DNA of 40,209 nucleotides from Actinomycetes bacterium (lineage in GTDB: Bacteria; Actinomycetota; Acidimicrobiia; Acidimicrobiales; Palsa-688): positions 1 through 40,209 of the forward strand of contig JAKCEB010000006.1 of NCBI GenBank assembly GCA_021838305.1, read 5' to 3'. Below, one piece after another: positions 8,727 through 17,317 of the stretch. The position numbers and the translations under genes were made by a program. Numbering within the stretch: position 1 is the stretch's first letter; every line of letters begins with the position of its first letter. The notes under the pieces are model-generated. The model saw only the letters and a program-made list of their open reading frames with translations. It made no database searches and was not told the origin of the DNA.

Positions 8727-8757
8727 TCAGCCTTCGATCTTCTATCCTCGACGAATC

Positions 8758-8943
8758 ATGTCGAATGTCCAAGACGAGTCCGCCCTACTCGACGACGCAA
8801 CGAGAGACCTTGACGGGGTAGAGGCGGCTCTTCAGCGCTTGGATGCCGGCATCTACGGGCGCTGCGAAGCTTGTGGCGTGGCGATCGAGCCTCGCGATCT
8901 ACAAGACGACCCCCTGGTCCATCTCTGTAGCGATCACCGCTGA
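8758..8943 (+). CDS. Small DksA/TraR-type zinc-finger protein
   Basis: This 61-residue protein starts at ATG 8758. The ORF-track start at 8719 would overlap the phosphodiesterase end and add residues unlike the family. A short helical segment (ATRDLDGVEAALQRLDAGIYG) is followed by the zinc-binding part RCEACGVAI...HLCSDH. That gives CxxC and CxxH pairs, a C3H set rather than the C4 set most common in DksA/TraR proteins. The YGRCE.CG.xI motif is characteristic of the family. Members bind the RNA-polymerase secondary channel or act as small regulators. The protein lacks the long coiled coil of full-length DksA, so function is uncertain. Confidence 0.8.
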   Translation: MSNVQDESALLDDATRDLDGVEAALQRLDAGIYGRCEACGVAIEPRDLQDDPLVHLCSDHR

Positions 8944-9012
8944 GCGAGCGCAACACCGTCGATCGCCGCCGGGATCTCCGGCGCTGAGTGCCGCGCTCCG
9001 GGCGGATAAACT

Positions 9013-9867
9013 TTGCCAGTGACGACGGAACTACGCGACTCGGATCACCTCGACGTCCGGTCGATCGACCGGTTGAGGACGGAGCTCTCTCGCCTGGAGA
9101 ACGTGGTTGTAGCCTTCAGCGGAGGGGTCGACTCTGCCCTGCTTGCCTGGGTAGCAAACGACACGCTAGGCCCGGACAACGTCGTCCTGGCGACTGCGGT
9201 TTCGGCGTCGCTCGCCCCGGCGGAGCTCGAATCGTGCAGGGCCTTCGCAGGAAGATGGGGTCTCAACTGGCTGCAGGTCGGCACCGACGAAACGTCCCGC
9301 CCGGAATACGTTGCCAACGGCTCGGACCGCTGCTACCACTGTAAAAGTGCTCTGATGGACCGGCTCGGGCCGCTGGCGGCGAGTAGCGGCGCGGTTGTGG
9401 CGCTCGGCGTCAACGTCGATGACCTGTCGGAGCACCGTCCCGGTCAGATAGCAGCCCGAGAGCGCGGAGCGGTCTTTCCTATGGTCACAGCCGGCATGAC
9501 CAAACAGGCGGTTCGTGCCGCGGCACGTGAACTCGGCCTCGACGTTTGGGACAAGCCCGCCGCCGCATGCCTGGCGTCACGCGTACCATACGGAACCCCC
9601 GTCACCCTGGGCGTCCTCGGACGCGTAGCGCAAGCAGAAGCGGCTCTCGCAGCGCTCGGTTTCAGAGAGCTCCGGGTCCGCCACTACGGCGACGCTGCCA
9701 GGATCGAGGTTCCGGTAGATGCGCTCGAGCGTGTCGTGACGCTGCGGATGGACATCGTGGACGCCTTGAAGCAGGTCGGGTACCGCTACGTGACACTCGA
9801 CTTGGAGGGGCTGCGATCAGGAAACCTCAACGAAGGCCTGCTCAACGGAGGGATGGTAGCAAAATGA
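9013..9867 (+). CDS. larE: LarE-type ATP-dependent sacrificial/Fe-S sulfur transferase
   Basis: This protein has 284 residues if translation starts at TTG 9013; GTG 9019 is an alternative. The PP-loop of ATP pyrophosphatases is clear: VVAFSGGVDSALLAW near residue 34. Further LarE features are RCYHCKSALM (CxxC, C107 and C110) and AACLASRVPYG (C186). In the LarE family a single sacrificial Cys or three Cys holding an Fe-S cluster deliver sulfur to the nickel-pincer nucleotide cofactor of lactate racemase. The three Cys here suggest the cluster-type class, which is inference. No larB, larC or larA is seen nearby. The stop overlaps the ATG of a NIL-domain gene (ATGA), so the substrate may differ from classical LarE. 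Confidence 0.85.
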   Translation: MPVTTELRDSDHLDVRSIDRLRTELSRLENVVVAFSGGVDSALLAWVANDTLGPDNVVLATAVSASLAPAELESCRAFAGRWGLNWLQVGTDETSRPEYVANGSDRCYHCKSALMDRLGPLAASSGAVVALGVNVDDLSEHRPGQIAARERGAVFPMVTAGMTKQAVRAAARELGLDVWDKPAAACLASRVPYGTPVTLGVLGRVAQAEAALAALGFRELRVRHYGDAARIEVPVDALERVVTLRMDIVDALKQVGYRYVTLDLEGLRSGNLNEGLLNGGMVAK

Positions 9868-10109
9868 ATCAGACGTCGCCCCGAGTTCGCCTCACGTTTC
9901 CGACCGAGCTGGTCCCGAGACCGGTGATAGGCGAGCTGGCCCGCGACTTTGCGGTGCTCGCCAACATCCGACGTGCCGATGTAAGCGAGGACGTAGGCTG
10001 GATTGTCTGCGAGCTCGGCGGGGACCCTGACCGCGTGGCTGAGGCGATCACGTGGATGGAGGACATAGGGGTCAGCGTGGACCGCTTGGAGCACCCGCTG
10101 GAAAGCTGA
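9864..10109 (+). CDS. Stand-alone NIL-domain protein
   Basis: This 81-residue protein starts at ATG 9864 in an ATGA overlap with the larE stop; the longer ORF from 9546 is an out-of-frame shadow inside larE. The whole protein matches the NIL domain pattern: VRLTFPTELVPRPVIGELA, then NIRRADVSEDVGWIVCELGG, and ITWMEDIGVSVDRLEHP. NIL domains are known from the C-terminus of methionine importer ATPases (MetN), where they bind methionine, and from ferredoxin-like proteins linked to sulfur amino acid synthesis. Here the domain is alone, with no ferredoxin cysteines. Coupling to a sulfur transferase hints at a sulfur-amino-acid function. Its last 38 bases overlap the end of the convergent histidine kinase gene. 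Confidence 0.82.
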   Translation: MNQTSPRVRLTFPTELVPRPVIGELARDFAVLANIRRADVSEDVGWIVCELGGDPDRVAEAITWMEDIGVSVDRLEHPLES

Positions 10110-11736
10110 GCGTCGGATGCTGCCCCGGCGAAACCGCTTTCGGCGACGCAAAGCCGAATGGTGACGATGGTGGCGGCCCGATTGCGGGAAGGATGATGGA
10201 GAACACGGCGCCTCCCCCAGGAGCGTTCGCAGCGTGCGCGCCCCCGCCGTGCTCAGCGGCGATAGCTGCGACGATGGACAGGCCGAGCCCTGACCCACTT
10301 CCGACACGTGCCTTGTCGCCTTGCCAGAAGCGATCGAAGACGTGGGAAAGCGCTTCGACGCTCAGCCCCGGCCCGTGATCACGAACCGAAAGGATGGCCG
10401 TCGTCCCCCGCCGAAAACACGCTACTTCGATTGGAGTCCCGCCAGGCGTATGGCGAAGAGCGTTGGTGAGCAGGTTCGAAACGGCCTGCCGGAGATGGGC
10501 GGCGTCGCCCATCACTTCGATGCTGCCGGGCGCGTCGAGCGCGATCGGGCGCGAGGGGTCTCCCGCCACTGCGTCGGTGCACGCGTCCGCAGCTATCACC
10601 ACGAGATTTGTCGGACGAGCTTCGAGCGTAGGCTGCTGATCTAGGCGGGCGAGGAGAAGCAGATCCTCTACGAGAACCTTCATCCTCGCCGACTCCTGCT
10701 CGATCCTGCGAAGGATCGTCGGCAGGTCCACCCGGGCCTGCTCGCCGTGCAGCCTGAAAAGTTCGGCGAAACCCTGTATCGACGTGAGCGGTGTGCGAAG
10801 CTCGTGTGAAGCGTCGGCTAGGAACTGACGAAGGCGAAGCTCGGTCGCTTCGCGCTCAGCGAAGGCGATCTCGAGACCGTCGAGCATCGTGTTGATCGCC
10901 GTTCCGAGCTCACCGACCTCGCTCCCCGGGTCGCCCGGATCCACGCGCTGGCGTAAGTCACCCGCGGAAATCTGACCGGCTGTGGCTGCCATCTTCTCTA
11001 GCGGCCTCAGACCCCGCCGCAAGAGCAGCCACGCACCCGCCGAGATGACGGCCACAAGAGCAGCTATAGCTGTCCCTTCGATTGCGAGCAGGCGGTCGAG
11101 CGCGTCCGTAACCTGAGTCGTCGGGGTGGCAAGGACGCTCGTGTCGCCGTTTCCCGCCGGTGAAACAAGAACTCGGAAACTGGTGGAGCCGCTCGTCGAG
11201 CCGACGGTCAGGATCTTCGACCCAGAGGCTATGGACTGTAGATTCGATGGAAGTGACGGGCGGGCCGCTCCAGTCTCGTACGAGCCGTGGGCTATCACGT
11301 TCCCGCCGGGTCCGATCAGCTCAGCGTACGAGCCCGGCGTGAACGCCGCTGACGCCCCGGCGAGGCCCCCGATGCGGGCGCCAGGGCCGGTGTAGCCGCC
11401 GCCCGGGCCGCCTTGGGAGGCGAAACCGCCAAATGCCGGAGGTATGGAGCCCCCCGAATCAGCATTCCCGGTGGCAGCCGCCCCGCCTTGCGCGCCGTCC
11501 GAAGTGTCAGGCATCGTCGGCCCGAAATGCGGCCCGGACGGAATGCCGTTCGGGTTCGCGACCCCGGCAGCAGTGTCGAGGTAAGCATCCACAAGTGTCA
11601 CAGAACTGCGCATCTCATTGTCCAGCAGGTGGTACTGCGAGCTGCGATAGGCGAAGTAGGTGGCCACGACGAAGGCGCCCTGGGCGAGGACGACCAGGGT
11701 GACAAGGGCAGCCACGAGCCGGGCACGAAGAGTCAA
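10072..11736 (-). CDS. Membrane sensor histidine kinase (HAMP-HisKA-HATPase)
   Basis: This 554-residue protein starts at TTG 11736, overlapping the stop of the upstream response regulator gene (TTGA). The order is: membrane helix (residues about 8-30), extracytoplasmic domain very rich in Gly, Pro and Ala (about 50-210), second helix (AIAALVAVISAGAWLLLRRG), HAMP, HisKA with the phosphoacceptor in DASHELRTPLTS, and HATPase boxes DHGPGL and GSGLGLSIV. A Gly/Pro-rich tail of about 35 residues follows the ATPase domain and is encoded partly over the convergent NIL gene. It phosphorylates the partner regulator encoded at 11733-12485. The signal is unknown. Confidence 0.93.
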   Translation of the reverse strand: MTLRARLVAALVTLVVLAQGAFVVATYFAYRSSQYHLLDNEMRSSVTLVDAYLDTAAGVANPNGIPSGPHFGPTMPDTSDGAQGGAAATGNADSGGSIPPAFGGFASQGGPGGGYTGPGARIGGLAGASAAFTPGSYAELIGPGGNVIAHGSYETGAARPSLPSNLQSIASGSKILTVGSTSGSTSFRVLVSPAGNGDTSVLATPTTQVTDALDRLLAIEGTAIAALVAVISAGAWLLLRRGLRPLEKMAATAGQISAGDLRQRVDPGDPGSEVGELGTAINTMLDGLEIAFAEREATELRLRQFLADASHELRTPLTSIQGFAELFRLHGEQARVDLPTILRRIEQESARMKVLVEDLLLLARLDQQPTLEARPTNLVVIAADACTDAVAGDPSRPIALDAPGSIEVMGDAAHLRQAVSNLLTNALRHTPGGTPIEVACFRRGTTAILSVRDHGPGLSVEALSHVFDRFWQGDKARVGSGSGLGLSIVAAIAAEHGGGAHAANAPGGGAVFSIILPAIGPPPSSPFGFASPKAVSPGQHPTLSFPAGAPSGPR

Positions 11737-12485
11737 CTTCGGGGCAACCTCAAGCTGTAGCCCACTCCTCTGACAGTGTGAATGAGCGGTGGGCCGTCGC
11801 CGTCGACTTTCGCTCGCAGGTAACTGATGTAGGTATCGAGGACACTCGTGCTGGAACTGAACGTGTACTGCCAGACCTCTTCGAGTATCTGCTCACGGGT
11901 GAGGACTCGTCTGGCGTTACGCATCAGCAGGTGGAGCAACTTGTACTCGGTCGGGGTGAGCTCGATCAACCGGCCCTGCCTCCAAACGTCGCGAGAGTCC
12001 TCGTCGAGCTCGAGGTCTTCGAAGACGAGGCGTCTAGGCGTCGGCGTCGTCGCCCCGGACCGCCGCAGGACGGCGCGCACCCGCTCGACGAGCTCCTCCA
12101 CGCTGAAGGGCTTCGTCACGTAGTCGTCGCTACCGAGGCGCAGTCCCTCCACTTTGTCGGCTGTGGCGTCGCGGGCAGTGAGGAATATGATCGGGACGGC
12201 CCGGGCGGCTCCTTGGCTGTTGCGAAGGCGTCTGGCCACCTCGAACCCGTCGAGATCGGGCAGCATCACGTCGAGGACGACAAGATCGGGGACGACGTCG
12301 CCGATCGCGTCAATTGCCTCGCGCCCAGAGGACGCGCGGTCGACCGCGAACCCGCTGTAGCCGAGCGCCATCGCGACGAGCTCGGTGATATGGTCCTCGT
12401 CGTCTACGACGAGGACGCGCGGGGTCAGGGTACCCGGGACGGCCGACTGAGGTGAGGGCTGCGGAGCGCTGCGCACCTGGTCCAT
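11733..12485 (-). CDS. OmpR-family response regulator
   Basis: This 250-residue protein starts at ATG 12485. A disordered N-terminus of about 20 residues precedes the receiver domain (VLVVDDEDHITELV). The phospho-acceptor aspartate is in LVVLDVMLPDLDG, and the conserved Thr and Lys are in FLTAR and YVTKPF. The winged-helix output domain includes LTPTEYKLLHLLM, TREQILEEVW and DTYISYLRAK...IHTVRGVGY. This order is typical of the OmpR/PhoB class and of actinobacterial regulators related to TcrX, TrcR and MprA. It is coupled by a 4-base overlap with the kinase gene. A tandem GAGAA repeat with 11-bp spacing lies 26-47 bases upstream and may be its own binding site. Confidence 0.94.
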   Translation of the reverse strand: MDQVRSAPQPSPQSAVPGTLTPRVLVVDDEDHITELVAMALGYSGFAVDRASSGREAIDAIGDVVPDLVVLDVMLPDLDGFEVARRLRNSQGAARAVPIIFLTARDATADKVEGLRLGSDDYVTKPFSVEELVERVRAVLRRSGATTPTPRRLVFEDLELDEDSRDVWRQGRLIELTPTEYKLLHLLMRNARRVLTREQILEEVWQYTFSSSTSVLDTYISYLRAKVDGDGPPLIHTVRGVGYSLRLPRS

Positions 12486-12510
12486 GAAGCTTTAGTGTCG
12501 ATGCGCAAAC

Positions 12511-12532
12511 TTTGAGAATCCTACGAGAACCC
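12511..12532 (-). promoter_or_regulatory. Tandem 11-bp repeat, candidate response-regulator site
   Basis: On the + strand, TTTGAGAATCC is followed directly by TACGAGAACCC, with 8 of 11 positions identical. The GAGAA cores are exactly one helical turn apart. OmpR/PhoB-type regulators bind tandem half-sites of this spacing, and the repeat lies in the short leader of the regulator gene. This suggests autoregulation, but that is inference from spacing alone. Confidence 0.35.
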
Positions 12533-12550
12533 TTGGAAAAAGGACATAGT

Positions 12551-12805
12551 TCATCTGCCCTTGCGTCCCTTGCGCCGCTTCGACGGTGCCGGCAGGCCCG
12601 CGAGGCCGTCGGCCGTGTTCGCCATCCTCGTCGAAGGCCCCTGGGCCCATCCCGCGTCGGAGACGATTCGGGCTTCTTCGAAGATGCAACCCGGTGGGCA
12701 GTCGAAGGGGCTCTCGGTGTTGGCGGACAGCCGGCAGCGCTGGACTGACTCGCCGCTCGGCGTGCTCCTGGCGAGATAGTGACGGCAGTTGTCTCTGATA
12801 GTCAC
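12551..12805 (-). CDS. Small conserved Cys-rich protein of unknown function
   Basis: This is an 84-residue protein, taking GTG 12805 as start (VTIRDNCRHY). The ORF-track version runs to 12934 and would overlap the NUDIX gene. The core has the pattern NCRHYLAR...CRLSA...PFDCPPGCIFEEAR, with four cysteines as spaced single Cys residues and a CPPGC pair, plus a following SDAGW. The Cys/His placement suggests a small metal-binding or Fe-S domain. I recognise the pattern as one recurring in short actinobacterial hypothetical proteins but cannot name a function. The C-terminus is basic (SKRRKGRKGR). It is divergent from the NUDIX gene and upstream of, and on the same strand as, the two-component genes. 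Confidence 0.6.
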   Translation of the reverse strand: MTIRDNCRHYLARSTPSGESVQRCRLSANTESPFDCPPGCIFEEARIVSDAGWAQGPSTRMANTADGLAGLPAPSKRRKGRKGR

Positions 12806-12848
12806 ATCCCGTATTCTGACACGACGCTTTGGTACTAACCTCGCGGCG

Positions 12849-13532
12849 ATGCCCGAGCGTCCGGTCAGCGAGGTGGACCTGGTCCGTTGGAGCGAAGCGC
12901 TCGCCGGTATCGCGAGGACCGGGCTGGCATTCACCGAGAGTCTCTACGAGCGGGAGCGCTTTGAGGAGGTTCTCAAAGTAGCGGCAGACATTAGGGTCGC
13001 CGCGTACCACGACAACGGTAGATTCGACCACGACGAGATCCTCGTCGGCTGGCTCGACAGCGTCGGGGCGGGGGTCTCGGGTTACGTGACGCCGAAGGTG
13101 ACGGTAGGCGCCCTGGTCGGCAACGACGACGGCCAGTTGCTCTTGATCCAGCGCGGCGACTCGGGAGTTTGGCTCTATCCGACGGGATGGGCCGACATCG
13201 GGTACTCCCCCGCGGAAGTCGTCGTGAAGGAGGTGGAGGAGGAGTCGGGGATCCACGCCGAGCCGCTCCGGCTGGTCGCCGTGTTCGACGGCCTGCGGCT
13301 CGGCTCGACCGGACTCCCCTTTTACTCGCTGGTTTTTCACTGCAAGGCAGTTGGGGGGACTTTGAGACCCCACCCGCTCGAAACCCGCGACGTCGGCTGG
13401 TTCTCCGAGGATGCTCTCCCGGAGCCGCTGGCGGGGGGAGGTCGCTGGGTTCGCCTAGCCTTCGACGCCATACGAGGCCTGCCGTGCGAAGTGGCGTTCG
13501 ACCGCCCTCGGCCGGCTACTTGGCGGAGCTGA
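12849..13532 (+). CDS. NUDIX hydrolase with N-terminal NUDIX-associated domain
   Basis: This 227-residue protein starts at ATG 12849 (MPERPVSEVDL); the longer form from 12789 overlaps the divergent Cys-rich gene. The first about 70 residues are helical (WSEALAGIARTGLAFTESLYERERFEEVL) and match the helical domain preceding NUDIX in ADP-ribose-type hydrolases. The catalytic helix reads GYSPAEVVVKEVEEESGI. The acidic EVEEE cluster is intact, with Lys in place of the usual Arg, and the upstream GWADIGYSPAE form is common in this subfamily. It probably cleaves a nucleoside-diphosphate compound; the substrate is unknown. Confidence 0.88.
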   Translation: MPERPVSEVDLVRWSEALAGIARTGLAFTESLYERERFEEVLKVAADIRVAAYHDNGRFDHDEILVGWLDSVGAGVSGYVTPKVTVGALVGNDDGQLLLIQRGDSGVWLYPTGWADIGYSPAEVVVKEVEEESGIHAEPLRLVAVFDGLRLGSTGLPFYSLVFHCKAVGGTLRPHPLETRDVGWFSEDALPEPLAGGGRWVRLAFDAIRGLPCEVAFDRPRPATWRS

Positions 13533-13578
13533 GAACCTGCTCCGCCAATCGCTAGGGGTACGCGCCGCCCGGTCTCGT

Positions 13579-14133
13579 GTGGGAGTGGCGGAGCTGAAGG
13601 CAACGCTTGCGTCCCTAGGTGACGCCGGAGCGGTGGCGAAGGATCTCGACGCGACCGTCGATGAGGCGATGGCGACGGTCATCTCGCTCAGCCCGCTGTC
13701 GAACCCGCTCGGTGTGTCATACATGGATCGTCTCGCCAGGCCCATCGCGAGCCTTACGCCTGTCATCGGCGTCGCCCTCGTCGCGAGGGGCTACCTCGCC
13801 CATGTCGCGATCGAGAGGGATCCGGCTCGGTTCGGCCTCACTGACGTCCCGGTACTCGGCGACCTTCCTGAGCGCAAGAAGGGACGCCTACCTCAGGATC
13901 TCCTCTCGCGGGTCGTCAAGGCCAGCCGAGGGCGGTCCTTCCAAGCGATCTGCGCCCTGAACCCCCGACAGTGGGAGGCGCTGGTCATGTGCTTCACCAA
14001 GAGGGCGCACGATCTGGCGGGCACCGACGGCGAGTACGTGCCTACCGATGTCGTCGATGGGGTCGCGCGCTTCGCATGGGTCCTGCGACAGACAGACATC
14101 TTTTACGGATACGAACCTGAGCTCGCACACTGA
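13579..14133 (+). CDS. Conserved-looking protein of unknown function
   Basis: This 184-residue protein has no family I recognise. The start is GTG 13579 or, six bases later, GTG 13585 (MAELKATLAS). The sequence is balanced and soluble-looking, with one moderately hydrophobic stretch (IASLTPVIGVALVARGYLAHVAI) that might be a membrane-associated helix. The C-terminal half contains LNPRQWEALVMCFTKRAHDLAG and FAWVLRQTDIFYGYEPE. No cofactor or catalytic motif is evident. It lies between the NUDIX gene (same strand, 46 bases upstream) and the convergent PAC2 gene (10 bases downstream). Protein-like composition and tight fit between neighbours support it as real. Confidence 0.7.
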   Translation: MGVAELKATLASLGDAGAVAKDLDATVDEAMATVISLSPLSNPLGVSYMDRLARPIASLTPVIGVALVARGYLAHVAIERDPARFGLTDVPVLGDLPERKKGRLPQDLLSRVVKASRGRSFQAICALNPRQWEALVMCFTKRAHDLAGTDGEYVPTDVVDGVARFAWVLRQTDIFYGYEPELAH

Positions 14134-14143
14134 GCGCTGACAG

Positions 14144-15022
14144 CTATTCGTTGCTGCGATGATCCTCTAGGAACCGTTCGACTTCGGCGGCGAGGCTCTG
14201 GGAGTCCATCAGCGGCATCCGGTCCTCCGCCGGGGTGTCCCCCCAGTCGGGGTCGTTCTGGCGTTCCAGAGCCGCCACATAGGCGGCAGCCTCAGCGTCG
14301 TCGGCTACTCGTTCGTCCACACGCCGCTCGTAGTCGCGTGCCGCTATTCGAAGCTCGTGTGCGTCCACGGGAGCCCCGAGGAGGTCGCTGGCCCGCTCCA
14401 CAAGCGCAAGGGCCGCCTTCGGTGAAGTCAGTTGATGCACGTAGTGAGGTACCGCAGCCCAAAACGACGCCGTCGGCAAACCGCACTGCCCCAGAGCGTT
14501 GCTGAGCACGCCGACGATACCGGTAGGGCCTTCGTAGCGCGGCTGGGAAAGCCCGAGGCGTTCGGCAAGCTCACGGTCGTCTGACGCGCCCGACACCCGG
14601 ACCGGTGCGCTGTGGGCTACATCGGCGAGCAAAGCTCCAAGCGTGATAGCCATCTCCGCGCCCAAACAAGTCGCCACCTCGGTGACGAGGCCGGCGAAGG
14701 TCTTCCAGCGCAGCTGCGGTTCTATTCCGCGGACGAGGACCAGATCGTGATGAGACCCCGGGATCCGGGCGCCGAGAATGTCGACATCCGGCCATACGAT
14801 CTCGCGAGAAGAGTCCTCCTTAAGGGCGACCTCCGGGCGCGTAGATGTGAAATCGTAGAACTGCTCCGCGTCGATCGTCGCGAGCCGCTCCGCCCTCCAC
14901 GCCCGACCTAGATACGACACCGCCAAGGAGGCTGCCTCACCAGCGTCATTCCAGCCTTCGAAGGCAAGGACGAGGATCGGCCTTCTGAGGGTGATCTCCT
15001 GTTCCCAGCGCAGCGACTGCAC
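14144..15022 (-). CDS. PAC2 family protein (proteasome-assembly-chaperone-like)
   Basis: This 292-residue protein starts at GTG 15022. The N-terminus RRPILVLAFEGWNDAGEAASLA is the family signature seen in actinobacterial PAC2 proteins, followed by VLVRGIEPQLRWKTF and LGALLADVAHSAPVRV. PAC2 domains in eukaryotes and archaea assist proteasome assembly. Bacterial members in actinobacteria are conserved but poorly characterised. The C-terminus contains DDAEAAAYVAALE and ends acidic. A link to the actinobacterial proteasome is suggested by the family only; no proteasome genes lie in the window. Confidence 0.88.
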   Translation of the reverse strand: MQSLRWEQEITLRRPILVLAFEGWNDAGEAASLAVSYLGRAWRAERLATIDAEQFYDFTSTRPEVALKEDSSREIVWPDVDILGARIPGSHHDLVLVRGIEPQLRWKTFAGLVTEVATCLGAEMAITLGALLADVAHSAPVRVSGASDDRELAERLGLSQPRYEGPTGIVGVLSNALGQCGLPTASFWAAVPHYVHQLTSPKAALALVERASDLLGAPVDAHELRIAARDYERRVDERVADDAEAAAYVAALERQNDPDWGDTPAEDRMPLMDSQSLAAEVERFLEDHRSNE

Positions 15023-15089
15023 CCGTAGACACTACCCGCCGACCAACGACAATCGCGTTCGGACCGGGCGAAGCGCTAACTTCAGGTCG

Positions 15090-15530
15090 ATGTTTGTGAT
15101 CGAAGAGGCGACTTCGCCAACGCCGGAGATCGTGGAGGCCGTCGGGCGCCTTCTACCGTTCCTTTCGTCAAGTGCCCCACCCCCGAGCGTCGAGCAGGTC
15201 GGGGAGATCACCGGGTCGGCGGCTACCATCCTTCTGGTCGCACGGGACGGTGACGCTGGCCCGATAGTCGGAACCTTGACGCTCGCCCTGTTCCGGATCC
15301 CCACGGGAGTTCGGGCGTGGATTGAAGACGTCATAGCAGACGAGGCGGTGCGCGGACGGGGCTGCGGGGAGGCACTCACCCGAGCGGCACTGCGGATAGC
15401 GGCCGACCAGGGAGCCCGGACCGTCGAGCTCACGTCCCGGCCGTCGCGCGAGGCGGCCAACCGCCTTTACCGCAGGATCGGCTTCACGTCGAGGGATACA
15501 AACGTCTACCGCTACGAGCTTCCTGGCTGA
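15090..15530 (+). CDS. GNAT family N-acetyltransferase
   Basis: This 146-residue protein starts at ATG 15090 (MFVIEEATSP); the ORF-track start at 14991 lies inside the PAC2 gene. The acetyl-CoA-binding motif A is visible as IEDVIADEAVRGRGCGEALTRAAL (RGxGCG pyrophosphate loop). Motif B is seen in VELTSRPSREAANRLYRRIGF, where NRLYxxxGF is typical. The N-terminal strand and helices precede it in the normal order. GNAT enzymes move acetyl groups to amines on small molecules or proteins; the substrate here is unknown. The gene converges on the chorismate mutase gene and they share 19 bases. Confidence 0.88.
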   Translation: MFVIEEATSPTPEIVEAVGRLLPFLSSSAPPPSVEQVGEITGSAATILLVARDGDAGPIVGTLTLALFRIPTGVRAWIEDVIADEAVRGRGCGEALTRAALRIAADQGARTVELTSRPSREAANRLYRRIGFTSRDTNVYRYELPG

Positions 15531-15874
15531 CTATTTGGAGACGATGGACCGTGCTGAGCGGGGCCGGCGGCGAAGTCCGGGCCGAGCTCCTCCACCTCTA
15601 GCAAGGTGAAACCGTCGATGATCGTTCGGAGGACCTGGCGGGCGACCCTAGGGTCGAGCCCCTCCGATTCGGCGAGAGCTCCTATCCGCTCGAGCATCCT
15701 CTCTTCGCGCTCACGGTCCACGACCGCCATTCTTCGCGCGCGTTTGTAGTGGACCACTTGGCCTACCAGCCGCGATCGCTCGGCGAGGAGGGATATGAGC
15801 CGGCGGTCGACGTCGTCGATCCCTCGGCGTATGCCGTCGAGGTCCAGCTCCCCGGCTGTTCGGTCTTCCACCAT
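15512..15874 (-). CDS. Chorismate mutase, AroQ (type II) class
   Basis: This is a protein of about 120 residues when started at ATG 15874 (MVEDRTAGELDLDG). The ORF track extends to 15946, adding 24 Arg-rich residues that look non-coding. The first helix IRRGIDDVDRRLISLLAERSRL is the AroQ signature, with the Arg and Asp that line the active site. It is followed by VGQVVHYKR (the catalytic Lys) and VLRTIIDGFTLLE as the last helix. Chorismate mutase converts chorismate to prephenate for phenylalanine and tyrosine synthesis. It is monofunctional here, with no prephenate dehydratase domain. It is divergent from citrate synthase and overlaps the convergent GNAT gene by 19 bases. Confidence 0.87.
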   Translation of the reverse strand: MVEDRTAGELDLDGIRRGIDDVDRRLISLLAERSRLVGQVVHYKRARRMAVVDREREERMLERIGALAESEGLDPRVARQVLRTIIDGFTLLEVEELGPDFAAGPAQHGPSSPNSQPGSS

Positions 15875-15984
15875 GCCATCATCGCGCAAGCGCCGGTGGC
15901 GCCTTGCGGGATCGATGGGCGCTCCGCTTCGATCCGCGGATAGCATGCGCCAGAAAAGAGTTCCTTTCTCCGATAGGGGGAGCA

Positions 15985-17253
<1,269 letters not shown>

Positions 17254-17261
17254 AGCTCTTG

Positions 17262-17276
17262 GGACGGGCCCCGTCC
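17262..17276. terminator. Palindromic hairpin between gltA and tesB
   Basis: GGACGGG-C-CCCGTCC is a perfect inverted repeat of 7-bp arms (in practice a 5- to 6-bp stem with a small loop). It lies in the 64-bp gap between two convergent genes. There is no long T run beside it, so a classical intrinsic terminator is not proven, but position and symmetry fit a bidirectional stop. Confidence 0.4.
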
Positions 17277-17317
17277 GGGACTTTCGATCGGGCGGGATTT
17301 TCTAGCGCGATGTCTGT

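Noticed and set aside
12492-13373. 293-aa minus-strand ORF opposite the NUDIX gene
   Set aside because: It is antisense to a clear NUDIX gene and to the Cys-rich frame; low-quality sequence without motifs.
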